A stretch of 64,000 bases of DNA from Aliishimia ponticola (GTDB lineage Bacteria; Pseudomonadota; Alphaproteobacteria; Rhodobacterales; Rhodobacteraceae), in NCBI RefSeq assembly GCF_004803475.1, contig NZ_SRKY01000003.1, positions 434,001 to 498,000 of the forward strand, in the 5' to 3' direction. The position numbers and the translations under genes were made by a program. Shown one piece after another: positions 44,380 through 54,100 of this stretch. Each line of letters starts with the position of its first letter. Position 1 is the stretch's first letter. The notes below the pieces were generated by a model. That model had not been told where the DNA came from, did not search any database, and saw nothing but the letters and a program-made list of their open reading frames with translations.

Positions 44380-47300
44380 TTATATGTCTTGCACGTCCAC
44401 CACGCCGTTCAGCGATTTGATCGCGCCCTTGATTTGCGGTGTCACCGGAAATTCTTCGCCCAAGGTCATTTCGACCTCGCCCAGATCCCCGGCCATGACG
44501 CAGAACTGCACAGGGCCCTTCGCGGCGCGGGCGACGGCTTCGCGCGCACCGGCCAGCACCGATTGGACAGACGCGACCGCGCGGGCTTCGTCGATGAAAA
44601 CCTTCAGCCCCATTCCGCCGACATCGGCCACCACCCCGTCAATCGGCGCGACGGAACGGCCCAGCAGTTTCAACTGATCGGATTCCATTGTCGCCTCGAC
44701 CGTGACGACGACTTGCGCGCCGGTGGTCAGGTGATCCTGCGCGGCCTCCAACGTGTCAGAGAACAGCGTGACCTCATAGGCCCCCGACGGGTCCGACAAC
44801 TGGCAGAAGGCAAAACGGTTGCCGCGCGCGGATTTGCGGATTTGCAGGCCGGACACGACGCCGGCGATCTTGGCCACCAGCGGACTGCGTTCGGCTTTCT
44901 GGTGGATTTCCTCCAGCGTTTTGACGTCCTTGCGGCGCAACGCTGCCATGTAATCGTCCAGCGGGTGCCCCGACAGGTAAAAGCCAACCGCCTTGAATTC
45001 TTCGGACAGGCGTTCAGCGGGCAGCCAATCCTGCACTGGCGACAAGCGCGGCTCTGGCAGGTCGTCGCCCGCATCGCCGAACAGCGATACCTGATTGGAG
45101 TTCTTCTGGTCGTGGATCGCTGCCGAATAGGCCACCAGCGGATCAAGGCTGTCAAAGACACGTCGCCGGTTCGGGTCGAGCACGTCAAACGCCCCGGCGC
45201 GCGCCAGCATCTCCAGCGGGCGTTTGCCCACGCGCTTGAGGTCCACGCGCCGAGCCACGTCAAAGAGATTGACGAAAGGCTTGTCCCCGCGTCCTTCGGT
45301 GATCAGCTTCATTGCCTCCACACCGACATTCTTCAAAGCGCCCAGCCCATAGATCAGAACGCCGTCCTGCACGTCGAACACGGCTTCGGACCGGTTCACG
45401 CAAGGTGGCGCCCAAGGCAGTTTCAGCCCCTTCTTCACCTCTTCGAAGTAAACGCCCAGCTTGTCCGTCAGGTGGATATCGCAGTTCATGACCCCGGCCA
45501 TGAATTCCACCGGGTGGTTCGCCTTGAGCCACCCTGTCTGGTAGCTCACCACCGCGTAGGCGGCCGCGTGCGATTTGTTGAAGCCGTAATTGGCGAATTT
45601 CTCAAGCAGGTCAAAAACTTCGGAGGCTTTCTTCGCGTCGACCCCGTTTTCCGCCGCACCCTTTTCGAATTTGGGGCGTTCGGCGTCCATCGCCTCTTTG
45701 ATCTTTTTACCCATCGCGCGGCGCAGCAGGTCCGCGCCGCCAAGGCTGTAACCCGCCATGACCTGCGCGATCTGCATCACCTGTTCCTGATAAACGATGA
45801 TGCCTTGGGTTTCTTCAAGGATGTGGTCGATCAGCGGGTGAACCGACGTGATCTCGCGCTGGCCGTTCTTGACCTCGCAATAGGTCGGGATGTTTTCCAT
45901 CGGACCGGGACGATACAGCGCCACAAGCGCCACGATGTCCTCGATACAGGTCGGCTTCATCCGCTTGAGCGCGTCGATCATGCCAGAGCTTTCCACCTGG
46001 AACACGGCGACGGTCTTGCCCGCGGCGTAAAGCTTATAGGTCGCCTCGTCATCCAGCGGGATTGCGTTGATCTGGTTTTCCGCCCCGTCGGCGGGTTCGT
46101 AAAGCTGCGTGCCATCGGCAGCGATGTGAAGCTGCCGCCCGCCCTTCAGGATCAGGTCGACCGCGTTCTGGATCACCGTCAGGGTCTTGAGGCCAAGGAA
46201 GTCGAACTTCACAAGCCCGGCCTGTTCGACCCATTTCATGTTGAACTGGGTGGCGGGCATGTCGGATCGCGGATCCTGGTACAGCGGCACCAGCGCGTCC
46301 AGCGGCCGGTCGCCGATCACGACACCCGCCGCGTGGGTCGAGGCGTTGCGCAACAGCCCTTCGACCTGCTGGCCATAGGTCAGAAGCCGGTCCACGACCT
46401 CTTCGTTGCGGGCCTCTTCGCGCAGGCGCGGTTCATCCTGCAACGCCTTGTGGATGGAGACAGGCTTCACCCCCTCCACCGGGATCAGCTTCGACAGACG
46501 GTCGACCTGACCATAAGGCATTTGCAGAACGCGCCCGATATCGCGCACCGCCGCTTTCGACAAAAGCGCACCGAAGGTGATGATCTGCCCCACCTTGTCG
46601 CGTCCGTATTTCTGCTGAACATAGCGGATCACTTCCTCGCGGCGGTCCATGCAGAAGTCGATATCGAAGTCGGGCATGGACACCCGTTCGGGGTTCAGGA
46701 ACCGTTCGAACAGCAGCGCATAGCGGAGCGGATCAAGGTCGGTGATCGTCAAGGCATACGCCACAAGGCTGCCCGCACCAGACCCCCGCCCCGGCCCGAC
46801 CGGGATATTGTGATCCTTGGCCCATTGGATGAAGTCGGCAACGATCAGGAAGTAGCCCGGAAACCCCATCCCTTCGATGATGCCCAGTTCGAAATCGAGC
46901 CGTTCCTGGTATTCTTCCACGCTGACCGCATGGGGGATCACGGCCAGCCGGGCCTGTAGCCCTTCATTCGCCATGCGGCGCAGTTCGGCGACCTCGTCAT
47001 CGGCGAATTTGGGCAGGATCGGATCGCGGCGATAGGTCATGAAGGCGCAGCGCTGCGCAATCTCAACCGTGTTCTCGATCGCTTCGGGCAGATCCGCGAA
47101 CAGGGTAATCATCTCTGCCGGGGTCTTGAAATAGTGCTGGTTGGTCAGGCGGCGGCGCGGCTCTTGCTGGTCGACATAAGCCCCTTCCGAGATACAGATC
47201 AGCGCGTCATGCGCCTCGTACATCTTGGCGTCCGGGAAATAGACGTCATTGGTCGCGACCAGCGGCAGGTTCATCGCATAAGCGATCTCCACATGGCCGC

Positions 47301-47877
47301 GTTCGGTCAGTTTCTCGGCCTCGGGCTGGCCGTTTTCGCCCGGATGGCGCTGAAGCTCGATATAAAGCCGGTCTGGGAAGGCCGCGCCAAGCCGCGTCAC
47401 AAGCGCCTCGGCCTTGGCGCGTTGCCCGGCTTGCAGCCATTGCCCGACCGGACCTTCGGGGCCACCTGTCAGGCAGATGATGCCGCCTGAATATTGCTCC
47501 AACTCCTCCAGCGTGACCTGTGGCAACTGCCCGCCCTTGTCGACATAGAGACAGGAGTTGAGCTTCATCAGGTTTTCATACCCGGCCTCGGACTGCGCCA
47601 GCAGAACCACCGCCGCCGGGTCGCGCTGTTTCTCGCCCGGTTCCGGCTGGTGATAGGCCAGATCGACCTGACAGCCGATGATCGGCTGGATGCCCGCGCC
47701 CGACAGCGTGACAGAATATTCCAGCGCGGCGAACATGTTGTTCGTATCGGTCAGCGCCAAAGCGGGCATCCCCATCTGGCGGCACAGGTCGGGCAGCTTT
47801 TTCAGCCGCAGCGCGCCTTCCAGCAGGGAGTATTCGGTATGGGTGCGAAGATGGATGAATCGGGCAGCACTGGTCAT
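44380..47877 (-). CDS. dnaE: DNA polymerase III alpha subunit
   Basis: The 1165-residue replicative polymerase has the N-terminal PHP domain (HLRTHTEYSLLEG). Its polymerase palm carries the catalytic aspartates in PDFDIDF (D403, D405), matching E. coli D401 and D403. The helix-hairpin-helix and OB-fold C-terminal regions follow. The start at 47877 (MTSAARFIHL) gives the usual length; a longer reading into the divergent FkbM gene is unsupported. Confidence 0.97.
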   Translation of the reverse strand: MTSAARFIHLRTHTEYSLLEGALRLKKLPDLCRQMGMPALALTDTNNMFAALEYSVTLSGAGIQPIIGCQVDLAYHQPEPGEKQRDPAAVVLLAQSEAGYENLMKLNSCLYVDKGGQLPQVTLEELEQYSGGIICLTGGPEGPVGQWLQAGQRAKAEALVTRLGAAFPDRLYIELQRHPGENGQPEAEKLTERGHVEIAYAMNLPLVATNDVYFPDAKMYEAHDALICISEGAYVDQQEPRRRLTNQHYFKTPAEMITLFADLPEAIENTVEIAQRCAFMTYRRDPILPKFADDEVAELRRMANEGLQARLAVIPHAVSVEEYQERLDFELGIIEGMGFPGYFLIVADFIQWAKDHNIPVGPGRGSGAGSLVAYALTITDLDPLRYALLFERFLNPERVSMPDFDIDFCMDRREEVIRYVQQKYGRDKVGQIITFGALLSKAAVRDIGRVLQMPYGQVDRLSKLIPVEGVKPVSIHKALQDEPRLREEARNEEVVDRLLTYGQQVEGLLRNASTHAAGVVIGDRPLDALVPLYQDPRSDMPATQFNMKWVEQAGLVKFDFLGLKTLTVIQNAVDLILKGGRQLHIAADGTQLYEPADGAENQINAIPLDDEATYKLYAAGKTVAVFQVESSGMIDALKRMKPTCIEDIVALVALYRPGPMENIPTYCEVKNGQREITSVHPLIDHILEETQGIIVYQEQVMQIAQVMAGYSLGGADLLRRAMGKKIKEAMDAERPKFEKGAAENGVDAKKASEVFDLLEKFANYGFNKSHAAAYAVVSYQTGWLKANHPVEFMAGVMNCDIHLTDKLGVYFEEVKKGLKLPWAPPCVNRSEAVFDVQDGVLIYGLGALKNVGVEAMKLITEGRGDKPFVNLFDVARRVDLKRVGKRPLEMLARAGAFDVLDPNRRRVFDSLDPLVAYSAAIHDQKNSNQVSLFGDAGDDLPEPRLSPVQDWLPAERLSEEFKAVGFYLSGHPLDDYMAALRRKDVKTLEEIHQKAERSPLVAKIAGVVSGLQIRKSARGNRFAFCQLSDPSGAYEVTLFSDTLEAAQDHLTTGAQVVVTVEATMESDQLKLLGRSVAPIDGVVADVGGMGLKVFIDEARAVASVQSVLAGAREAVARAAKGPVQFCVMAGDLGEVEMTLGEEFPVTPQIKGAIKSLNGVVDVQDI

Positions 47878-47980
47878 GCCGGGACCATAGCTGCGGCAGG
47901 GCGTCCATACCAGCCCGCGCATGTTGCCCAAGGCGGCGCAGCGGTCTAATCTGCGCCCCGGCTTGAGGGAGGCATACAGC

Positions 47981-48649
47981 ATGGAAAAAGTGGGCGAGTT
48001 CTGGGTTCCGTCCAAAGATGTGCGCGGCACACGGAACCGCAACAAGGTGGCGCGTGATTTCGCCGATGGCAGAGGCCGCGTCGGCCCCATCGAAAGCGCG
48101 ATCGAAACCATCAAGAAAACTGCGCCGGAGCTGGACCTTGCCAATATGTCCGCCTTCGATGGCGGGGCGAATGTCGGTTCCTATACGCGCGTGATGGCCG
48201 CGCATTTCGGCACCGTCATCAGCTTGGAACCTGCGCCCGACACCTTTGCCTGCCTTGAAGCGAATGTGCATGACTGGGGTCTGTTGCCGCGGGTCATTCC
48301 CTATATGGCAGCCGTGGGCGACCAACGCGACTATATCAGCATGGGCCGGGCATGGGGGCGGCGGTCGATTACCAGCAAGATCAACGGCAAGGGCAATATT
48401 CCCGCCGTCCCGCTTGATGCGTTCGGGCGCAGCGATGTCGCGCTGATCAAACTGGATATCGAAGGGTATGAGGAAAAAGCCCTGATCGGCGCGCAGCAGA
48501 CCATCGAAACATGCCGTCCCTTCATCATGATGGAGGTGAAAGAGGACGAGCCGGGAGACCCCCTTGCGGCGCATCGTCGTCTCTTGTCGATGGGCTACAA
48601 GGACATCCATCACGACGGGATCAACTGGCTGTATCAACCCGAGGGCTAA
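47981..48649 (+). CDS. FkbM family methyltransferase
   Basis: The 222-residue S-adenosylmethionine-dependent methyltransferase has motif I as FDGGANVGSYTR and a downstream acidic SLEPAPDTF. LIKLDIEGYEEKALIGA is the FkbM-type catalytic segment. The substrate is probably a sugar or lipid hydroxyl. GGAGG lies 8 bases before the ATG. It is divergent from dnaE. Confidence 0.9.
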   Translation: MEKVGEFWVPSKDVRGTRNRNKVARDFADGRGRVGPIESAIETIKKTAPELDLANMSAFDGGANVGSYTRVMAAHFGTVISLEPAPDTFACLEANVHDWGLLPRVIPYMAAVGDQRDYISMGRAWGRRSITSKINGKGNIPAVPLDAFGRSDVALIKLDIEGYEEKALIGAQQTIETCRPFIMMEVKEDEPGDPLAAHRRLLSMGYKDIHHDGINWLYQPEG

Positions 48650-48683
48650 ATGCGCCGCACGGCGATGGGTCGCAGCGCGGATT

Positions 48684-48740
48684 CACTTAGCACATCAGCT
48701 AAGTGTCTTGACAATGCGCCCTCACGCGCCGAAACTTAGC
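48684..48740 (+). promoter_or_regulatory. operator and promoter of the ArsR/SRPBCC pair
   Basis: A perfect 8-base inverted repeat CACTTAGC/GCTAAGTG (48684-48691 with 48698-48705) sits three bases before a consensus -35 TTGACA (48708-48713). A third CTTAGC half-site lies at 48735-48740, just before the ATG. A repressor binding these would block RNA polymerase, so autoregulation by the ArsR protein is likely. The -10 is weak. Confidence 0.7.
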
Positions 48741-48743
48741 TTC

Positions 48744-49103
48744 ATGGCTAACCAACTCGATTCCATATTCTCCGCACTCTCTGACCCGACGCGGCGCGCC
48801 GTGGTCGAGGCCCTGACCAAAGGCCCCGCGACGGTCGGTGATCTGCACGCAGCCCATGACATCGCCCTGCCGACCTTCATGCGCCATCTGGGCGTGCTGG
48901 AGCGCAGCGGGCTTGTCCAATCCGAAAAGAAAGGCCGCGTGCGCGTCGTCCATATCGAAGCCGCTCCGCTTGCGGTCATCGAAGACTGGCTGACCCGGCA
49001 CAAGGCGATGTGGGAAGCACGGCTTGACCGGTTGGAGCAGCTTGCCACGCAGCTTGAGGCCTCGGGCGACCCGCCCCCCCCCGAAAAAGGAACGGACACA
49101 TGA
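48744..49103 (+). CDS. ArsR-family (SdpR-like) transcriptional regulator
   Basis: The 119-residue winged-helix protein has the ArsR DNA-binding pattern DPTRRAVVEALTKGPATVGDL and LPTFMRHLGVLERSGLV. It lacks metal-binding cysteine pairs, as in the subgroup paired with SRPBCC proteins. The start is three bases after the third half-operator. The stop overlaps the SRPBCC start by four bases, so the two are coupled. Confidence 0.92.
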   Translation: MANQLDSIFSALSDPTRRAVVEALTKGPATVGDLHAAHDIALPTFMRHLGVLERSGLVQSEKKGRVRVVHIEAAPLAVIEDWLTRHKAMWEARLDRLEQLATQLEASGDPPPPEKGTDT

Positions 49104-49558
49104 CCACCGACACCCACCAATTCGATCTGCACCGCAGCCTGCCCGTCCCGCCGGAACGGCTATGGCAATTGCTGACGGACGCCAAACTGCGCGAGCAGTG
49201 GGGCGCGCCCAGCGAAGGCACGGTGTTGACCGTCATTACCAGCGATCTGCGCGTCGGCGCAGAGGAACGCCATCGATGCGGCCCCGCCGATGCCCCGGAA
49301 TTCGAGGTCACGACGCGCTGGTATCGGCTGGATGCGCCGCACGATGCGGTCTTTACCGAAACCGTACATGTCGCCGGGGAAACCATCGCCACAAGCCTTG
49401 TGACCTACCGGGTTTCGCCCGAAGCGGGCGGCGCACGGCTATCGGTTACCGTGGCGGTGTCCTCTTTCGTCGGACCGGAGGCCGGGGCCGAGTTCCACAG
49501 CGGATGGGAGGCGGGCCTGAACAATCTGGCGGCGCTTGCTGCCCGCGCGCCCGCGTGA
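49100..49558 (+). CDS. SRPBCC (AHSA1-like) domain protein
   Basis: The 152-residue protein matches the START-like AHSA1 family. The N-terminal RSLPVPPERLWQLLTD pattern is typical, as is a C-terminal HSGWEAGLNNLAAL helix. These proteins bind hydrophobic ligands and are often controlled by an adjacent ArsR. The ATG overlaps the ArsR stop (ATGA). The ligand is unknown. Confidence 0.92.
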   Translation: MTTDTHQFDLHRSLPVPPERLWQLLTDAKLREQWGAPSEGTVLTVITSDLRVGAEERHRCGPADAPEFEVTTRWYRLDAPHDAVFTETVHVAGETIATSLVTYRVSPEAGGARLSVTVAVSSFVGPEAGAEFHSGWEAGLNNLAALAARAPA

Positions 49559-49689
49559 CGCGACTGACCCCCTTGCCAACCCCGCCCCTCGCCCGCTAGC
49601 TTTCGGAAGTTCTACCGCCCGCGCCCTGTCTACGCCGCATCGGCAAGGCGCTTTTCCCTTCGGGCATCGGTAACGCGGCGAGGCGCGAC

Positions 49690-51072
49690 ATGAATATCAG
49701 GTTTCTTCTCAATGGAGAGACCGTGGAGACCACAGTGACCGACCCAACGGTCACTTTGCTTGACTGGCTCCGCGAGACACGTGGCCTCACCGGCACCAAG
49801 GAAGGCTGCAACGAAGGCGATTGCGGCGCGTGTTCGGTGATGGTGACATCTGAAGACGGCGCAGAGCCGCTGAACGCATGTATTCTGTTCCTGCCGCAAC
49901 TGAACGGCAAAGCTGTGCGCACGGTCGAGGGGATCGCCGCACCCGGCGGCGCATTGCATCCAGTTCAGCAGGCGATGATCGACCATCACGGTTCGCAATG
50001 CGGCTTTTGCACGCCCGGCTTTATCACCACGATGGCCTGCAACCACCTGAATGGCGGCACCGACCATGCAGTTGCGCTGGCGGGCAATTTGTGTCGCTGC
50101 ACCGGCTATGCCCCGATCCTGCGCGCCGCCCGCGCGGCGGAGGGCGCCGTTGTGCCGGAGCATATGCGTGACACGCCGCCCGCGCCGATCACGGGCCAAG
50201 ACGCAGGCACCGGTGCTGGCCCGGCTGCCGTTCAGCCGCAAAGCGCGGCGGAACTTGCAGCATGGTATCTGGACCATCCGGAGGCCACGCTGATCGCCGG
50301 GGCGACGGATGTCGGGCTTTGGGTGACCAAGCAACACCGCGATCTTGGCCAGATCGCGTTTCTGAACCGCTGCGCCGATCTCAAAGGCATCCGCGAAGAG
50401 CAAAACAGTATCCATATCGGGGCGATGACCACGCTGGCCGATCTGGAGCCGGTGATGGAGGCGCATCACCCCTCTTTCGCGGCCATGATCCGACGCTACG
50501 GGTCTGCGCAGGTGCGCGCCGCCGCGACAATCGGCGGCAATATCGCCAACGGATCACCCATCGGGGATGGCCCGCCCGCGCTGATGGCGCTGGACGCGAT
50601 TTTGCACTTGCGACGCGGCGACACGCGGCGGCACCTGCCGCTGGCCTCGTTCTTTCTGGACTACGCCAAACAGGACCGCGCGCCCGGCGAATTTGTCGAG
50701 GCGGTGAGCATCCCCAAGACCGGCGCTGACCGGCTGAAATGCTATAAACTGTCAAAGCGCTTCGATCAGGATATCTCGGCCGTGTGTGGCTGCATTTGGA
50801 TCGAAACCGTGGGGGGCAAGATCACCGTTGCGCGGCTGGCCTTTGGCGGGCTGGCCGGAATTCCGGCGCGCGCCGCTGCGGCGGAGGACACGCTGGTGGA
50901 GGCCGATTGGTCCGAGGCAACGATACGCCGCGCGATGGATGCGCTGCAAAACGATTTCACGCCGCTATCGGACATGCGCGCCTCGGCGGCCTATCGGCTG
51001 TCGAGCGCGCAGAACATGCTGTGGCGCTATTGGCTGGAAGATCAGGGGCAAGACGTGCAGGTGCGGGCATGA
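49690..51072 (+). CDS. xdhA: xanthine dehydrogenase small subunit (2Fe-2S and FAD)
   Basis: The 460-residue subunit carries the two 2Fe-2S clusters ([11 protein letters not shown] and [14 protein letters not shown] with CRCTGY). The FAD domain has [13 protein letters not shown] and [21 protein letters not shown]. It passes electrons from the molybdenum site of XdhB to NAD in oxidation of hypoxanthine and xanthine to urate. The stop overlaps the xdhB start by four bases. Confidence 0.96.
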   Translation: MNIRFLLNGETVETTVTDPTVTLLDWLRETRGLTGTKEGCNEGDCGACSVMVTSEDGAEPLNACILFLPQLNGKAVRTVEGIAAPGGALHPVQQAMIDHHGSQCGFCTPGFITTMACNHLNGGTDHAVALAGNLCRCTGYAPILRAARAAEGAVVPEHMRDTPPAPITGQDAGTGAGPAAVQPQSAAELAAWYLDHPEATLIAGATDVGLWVTKQHRDLGQIAFLNRCADLKGIREEQNSIHIGAMTTLADLEPVMEAHHPSFAAMIRRYGSAQVRAAATIGGNIANGSPIGDGPPALMALDAILHLRRGDTRRHLPLASFFLDYAKQDRAPGEFVEAVSIPKTGADRLKCYKLSKRFDQDISAVCGCIWIETVGGKITVARLAFGGLAGIPARAAAAEDTLVEADWSEATIRRAMDALQNDFTPLSDMRASAAYRLSSAQNMLWRYWLEDQGQDVQVRA

Positions 51073-53360
51073 CCGTTGGAACCTCCCGCCCGCATGATTC
51101 CGCCCGGCTGCATGTCACCGGGGAGGCACGCTATGTCGATGATATCCCAACGCCCGCCGGAACGCTGCACCTTGCCTTCGGCCTGTCGCAAACCGCCGCC
51201 GGGCAGCTTGAAGGGCTGGACCTTGACGCCGTGCGGGCTGCGCCCGGTGTAGTCGCGGTGCTGACCCATGCCGATCTCAAACGTCCTGCCGATTGCAGCC
51301 CCTCTGCCCATGATGAGCCGCTGCTATGTGACGGCGCGGTTCATTACCTTGGCCAGCCGCTGTTTCTTGTGATCGCGGACACGCATGTGAACGCGCGCCG
51401 GGCTGCACGTCTGGGCAAGGCGCAGATCGCGGAAACCACGCCGATCCTGACCATCGACGAGGCACTGGCGCAGGGCAGCCGGTTCGAAGAAGGCCCGCGC
51501 ATCTATCAAACCGGCGATGCCGGCACCGCGATCGCGGCCGCGCCGCACCGGCTCGAGGCCAGCTTCGATATTGGCGGGCAAGAGCATTTCTATCTTGAAG
51601 GGCAAGCCGCTCTGGTCCTGCCGACGGAAGATGGCGGCGCGCAGGTCCATTCCTCGACCCAGCATCCGACAGAAATTCAGCACAAGGTGGCCGACGCGCT
51701 TGGGGTGCCGATGCATGCGGTACGCGTCGAAACGCGCCGCATGGGTGGCGGGTTCGGCGGCAAGGAAAGTCAGGGCAACCATCTGGCCATTGCCTGCGCC
51801 GTTGCGGCAGAGGCGACGGGCCGCCCCTGCAAGATGCGCTATGACCGGGACGATGATTTCCTGATCACCGGCAAACGGCATGATTTCCGCATCGACTATA
51901 CCTGCGGCTTTGACGAGACCGGGCGCATCCTTGGCCTGGACTTCGTGCAATATACCCGCTGCGGCTGGTCGATGGACCTGTCCCTGCCGGTGGCCGACCG
52001 GGCCATGCTCCATGCGGGCAATGCCTATCACCTTGAAAACATGCGCGTCGAATCGCACCGGCTGCGCACCAACACGCAAAGCGCCACCGCCTTTCGCGGC
52101 TTTGGCGGCCCGCAAGGCGTCATTGGCATGGAACGTGTCATCGATCACGTCGCCCATCATCTTGGCCTTGATCCTATAGAAGTCCGGCGGCGGAATTTCT
52201 ATGCCCCGGACGGGGAAAACGGCGCAGCGGACCAGACAACGCATTACGGCCAACCCGTGCAGGGTTTCTTGCTGCATGAGATGACCGATCAATTGCTGGC
52301 CAGCGCCGATTATGCCCAGCGCCGCGAAGACGTGCGCCAGTTCAACGACATAAGCCCCGTGCTGAAACGCGGTCTGGCCTATGCGCCCGTGATGTTCGGT
52401 ATTTCCTTCACGCTGACGCATCTCAATCAGGCGGGCGCGTTGGTGCATGTTTATATGGATGGCTCTGTCCATCTGAACCATGGCGGCACCGAGATGGGAC
52501 AGGGGCTGAACCAGAAGGTCGCGCAAGTCGCCGCCGCCCGGTTCGGCATCCCGCTGGAGTCGGTGAAAATCACCGCGACCGATACCGGCAAGGTGCCCAA
52601 CACATCCGCCACAGCGGCGTCCTCCGGTTCGGATCTGAATGGCATGGCGGTGCAGGTCGCCTGCGACGAAATCCGCGACCGGCTCAGCCGCCTGCTTGCC
52701 GAAAAGCACCAATGCACCCCGGCGCAGGTCACCTTTGCCGGTGGCAAAGTCACCACGCCCGGCGCTGAATACAGCTTTGCCGAGGTGGCCCATCTGGCCT
52801 GGACCGAACGGGTCAGCCTTTCTGCGACCGGCTTTTACAAGACGCCCGACATCAAATGGGATCGGATCAAGGGGCAAGGCCACCCGTTCTTCTACTACGC
52901 CTATGGCTGTGCCCTGTCCGAAGTGCTGCTTGATACGCTGACGGGCGAATACCGCCTGACCCGCGTCGACATCCTGCATGATGCGGGCGCGTCGCTGAAC
53001 CCGGCGCTGGATATCGGCCAGATCGAAGGCGGATATGTACAGGGGGCCGGGTGGCTGACGACCGAGGAACTGGTTTGGGACGCACGCGGCGCTTTGCGCA
53101 CCCATGCCCCATCCACCTACAAGATCCCCGGCTTTGGCGACCAGCCCGATATCTTCAACGTGGCGCTGTTCGATGCAGGCAACCGGGCGGACACGGTCTA
53201 TCGCTCCAAGGCGGTGGGCGAGCCGCCATTGATGCTGGGCATTTCCGCCTTTCTTGCGTTGTCCGATGCGGCGGCAAGCTGCGGCGCGCGCTATCCACGC
53301 CTCAGCGCCCCGGCGACTCCAGAAGAGCTGTGCCGCGCCATCGCCCGGACCCGCGCGTGA
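51069..53360 (+). CDS. xdhB: xanthine dehydrogenase molybdopterin subunit
   Basis: The 763-residue subunit holds the molybdenum cofactor. Family motifs are [23 protein letters not shown] and the catalytic GEPPLMLG, whose glutamate (E718) corresponds to R. capsulatus E730. The start at 51069 overlaps the xdhA stop. It forms the active heterodimer with XdhA. Confidence 0.96.
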   Translation: MTVGTSRPHDSARLHVTGEARYVDDIPTPAGTLHLAFGLSQTAAGQLEGLDLDAVRAAPGVVAVLTHADLKRPADCSPSAHDEPLLCDGAVHYLGQPLFLVIADTHVNARRAARLGKAQIAETTPILTIDEALAQGSRFEEGPRIYQTGDAGTAIAAAPHRLEASFDIGGQEHFYLEGQAALVLPTEDGGAQVHSSTQHPTEIQHKVADALGVPMHAVRVETRRMGGGFGGKESQGNHLAIACAVAAEATGRPCKMRYDRDDDFLITGKRHDFRIDYTCGFDETGRILGLDFVQYTRCGWSMDLSLPVADRAMLHAGNAYHLENMRVESHRLRTNTQSATAFRGFGGPQGVIGMERVIDHVAHHLGLDPIEVRRRNFYAPDGENGAADQTTHYGQPVQGFLLHEMTDQLLASADYAQRREDVRQFNDISPVLKRGLAYAPVMFGISFTLTHLNQAGALVHVYMDGSVHLNHGGTEMGQGLNQKVAQVAAARFGIPLESVKITATDTGKVPNTSATAASSGSDLNGMAVQVACDEIRDRLSRLLAEKHQCTPAQVTFAGGKVTTPGAEYSFAEVAHLAWTERVSLSATGFYKTPDIKWDRIKGQGHPFFYYAYGCALSEVLLDTLTGEYRLTRVDILHDAGASLNPALDIGQIEGGYVQGAGWLTTEELVWDARGALRTHAPSTYKIPGFGDQPDIFNVALFDAGNRADTVYRSKAVGEPPLMLGISAFLALSDAAASCGARYPRLSAPATPEELCRAIARTRA

Positions 53361-54100
53361 GCGCCCTAATCACCGTCACGATCACTGAAACGCGCGGCTC
53401 CACCCCGCGTGAGGTCGGCACATCCATGTCTGTCGGGTGCGCGGCCCAAAGCGGCACGATAGGCGGCGGCGCGCTGGAATGGGAGGCGACCCGCATCGCC
53501 CGCGAGATGCTGGCGGACGGCCAAACCCATGCCATCCGGACCTTTCCGCTGGGCCCCGATCTGGGCCAATGCTGCGGCGGTGTCGTGACGCTGGAATTCC
53601 GCGCCGAAGCGGCCCCAGCCCAGCCCCCCGGCGCACCGCTATGGATCTGGGGCGCGGGCCATGTGGGGCGCGCCGTGCTGGGGGTTCTTGCCCCCCTGCC
53701 CGATTTCGCGATCACGCTGGTGGATACTGCGCCCGGACGCTTGCCCGATGATCTGCCGCAGACCGCGGCCCCGCTGGTCGCCGTCGATCCCCCCGCCGCC
53801 GTGCCCCATGCACCGAAGGCCGCGCACCACATCATCGTGACCTACAGCCATGATATCGACCTCAAACTCTGCGACGCCCTGCTGCGGCATGTATTTGCTT
53901 CTGCGGGTCTGATCGGCTCCGCCAGCAAATGGGCCCGCTTCCGCAGGCGGCTTGGCGCGCTCGGTCATTCAGACGCCGAAATCAGCCGCATAACCTGCCC
54001 AATCGGCGATCCGAGCCTTGGCAAACACCCGCAAGCCATTGCCCTTGGTGTCGCGGCTTCGCTACTAAAGACGCGAACAGCAGGGAACGGCACCGCATGA
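53357..54100 (+). CDS. xdhC: xanthine dehydrogenase accessory factor XdhC
   Basis: The 247-residue protein has the XdhC/CoxI N-terminal segment TITETRGSTPREVGTSM and the C-terminal Rossmann part with WIWGAGHVGRAV and SHDIDLKLCDALL. It binds and sulfurates the molybdenum cofactor for XdhB. The GTG start at 53357 overlaps the xdhB stop (GTGA); an earlier reading would overlap xdhB. It lies in the xdhABC operon. Confidence 0.93.
   Translation: MSALITVTITETRGSTPREVGTSMSVGCAAQSGTIGGGALEWEATRIAREMLADGQTHAIRTFPLGPDLGQCCGGVVTLEFRAEAAPAQPPGAPLWIWGAGHVGRAVLGVLAPLPDFAITLVDTAPGRLPDDLPQTAAPLVAVDPPAAVPHAPKAAHHIIVTYSHDIDLKLCDALLRHVFASAGLIGSASKWARFRRRLGALGHSDAEISRITCPIGDPSLGKHPQAIALGVAASLLKTRTAGNGTA

Noticed and set aside
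47878-48144. Upstream extension of dnaE by 89 residues
   Set aside because: It would overlap the divergent FkbM gene and is not expected for the family; the start at 47877 precedes the PHP domain normally.
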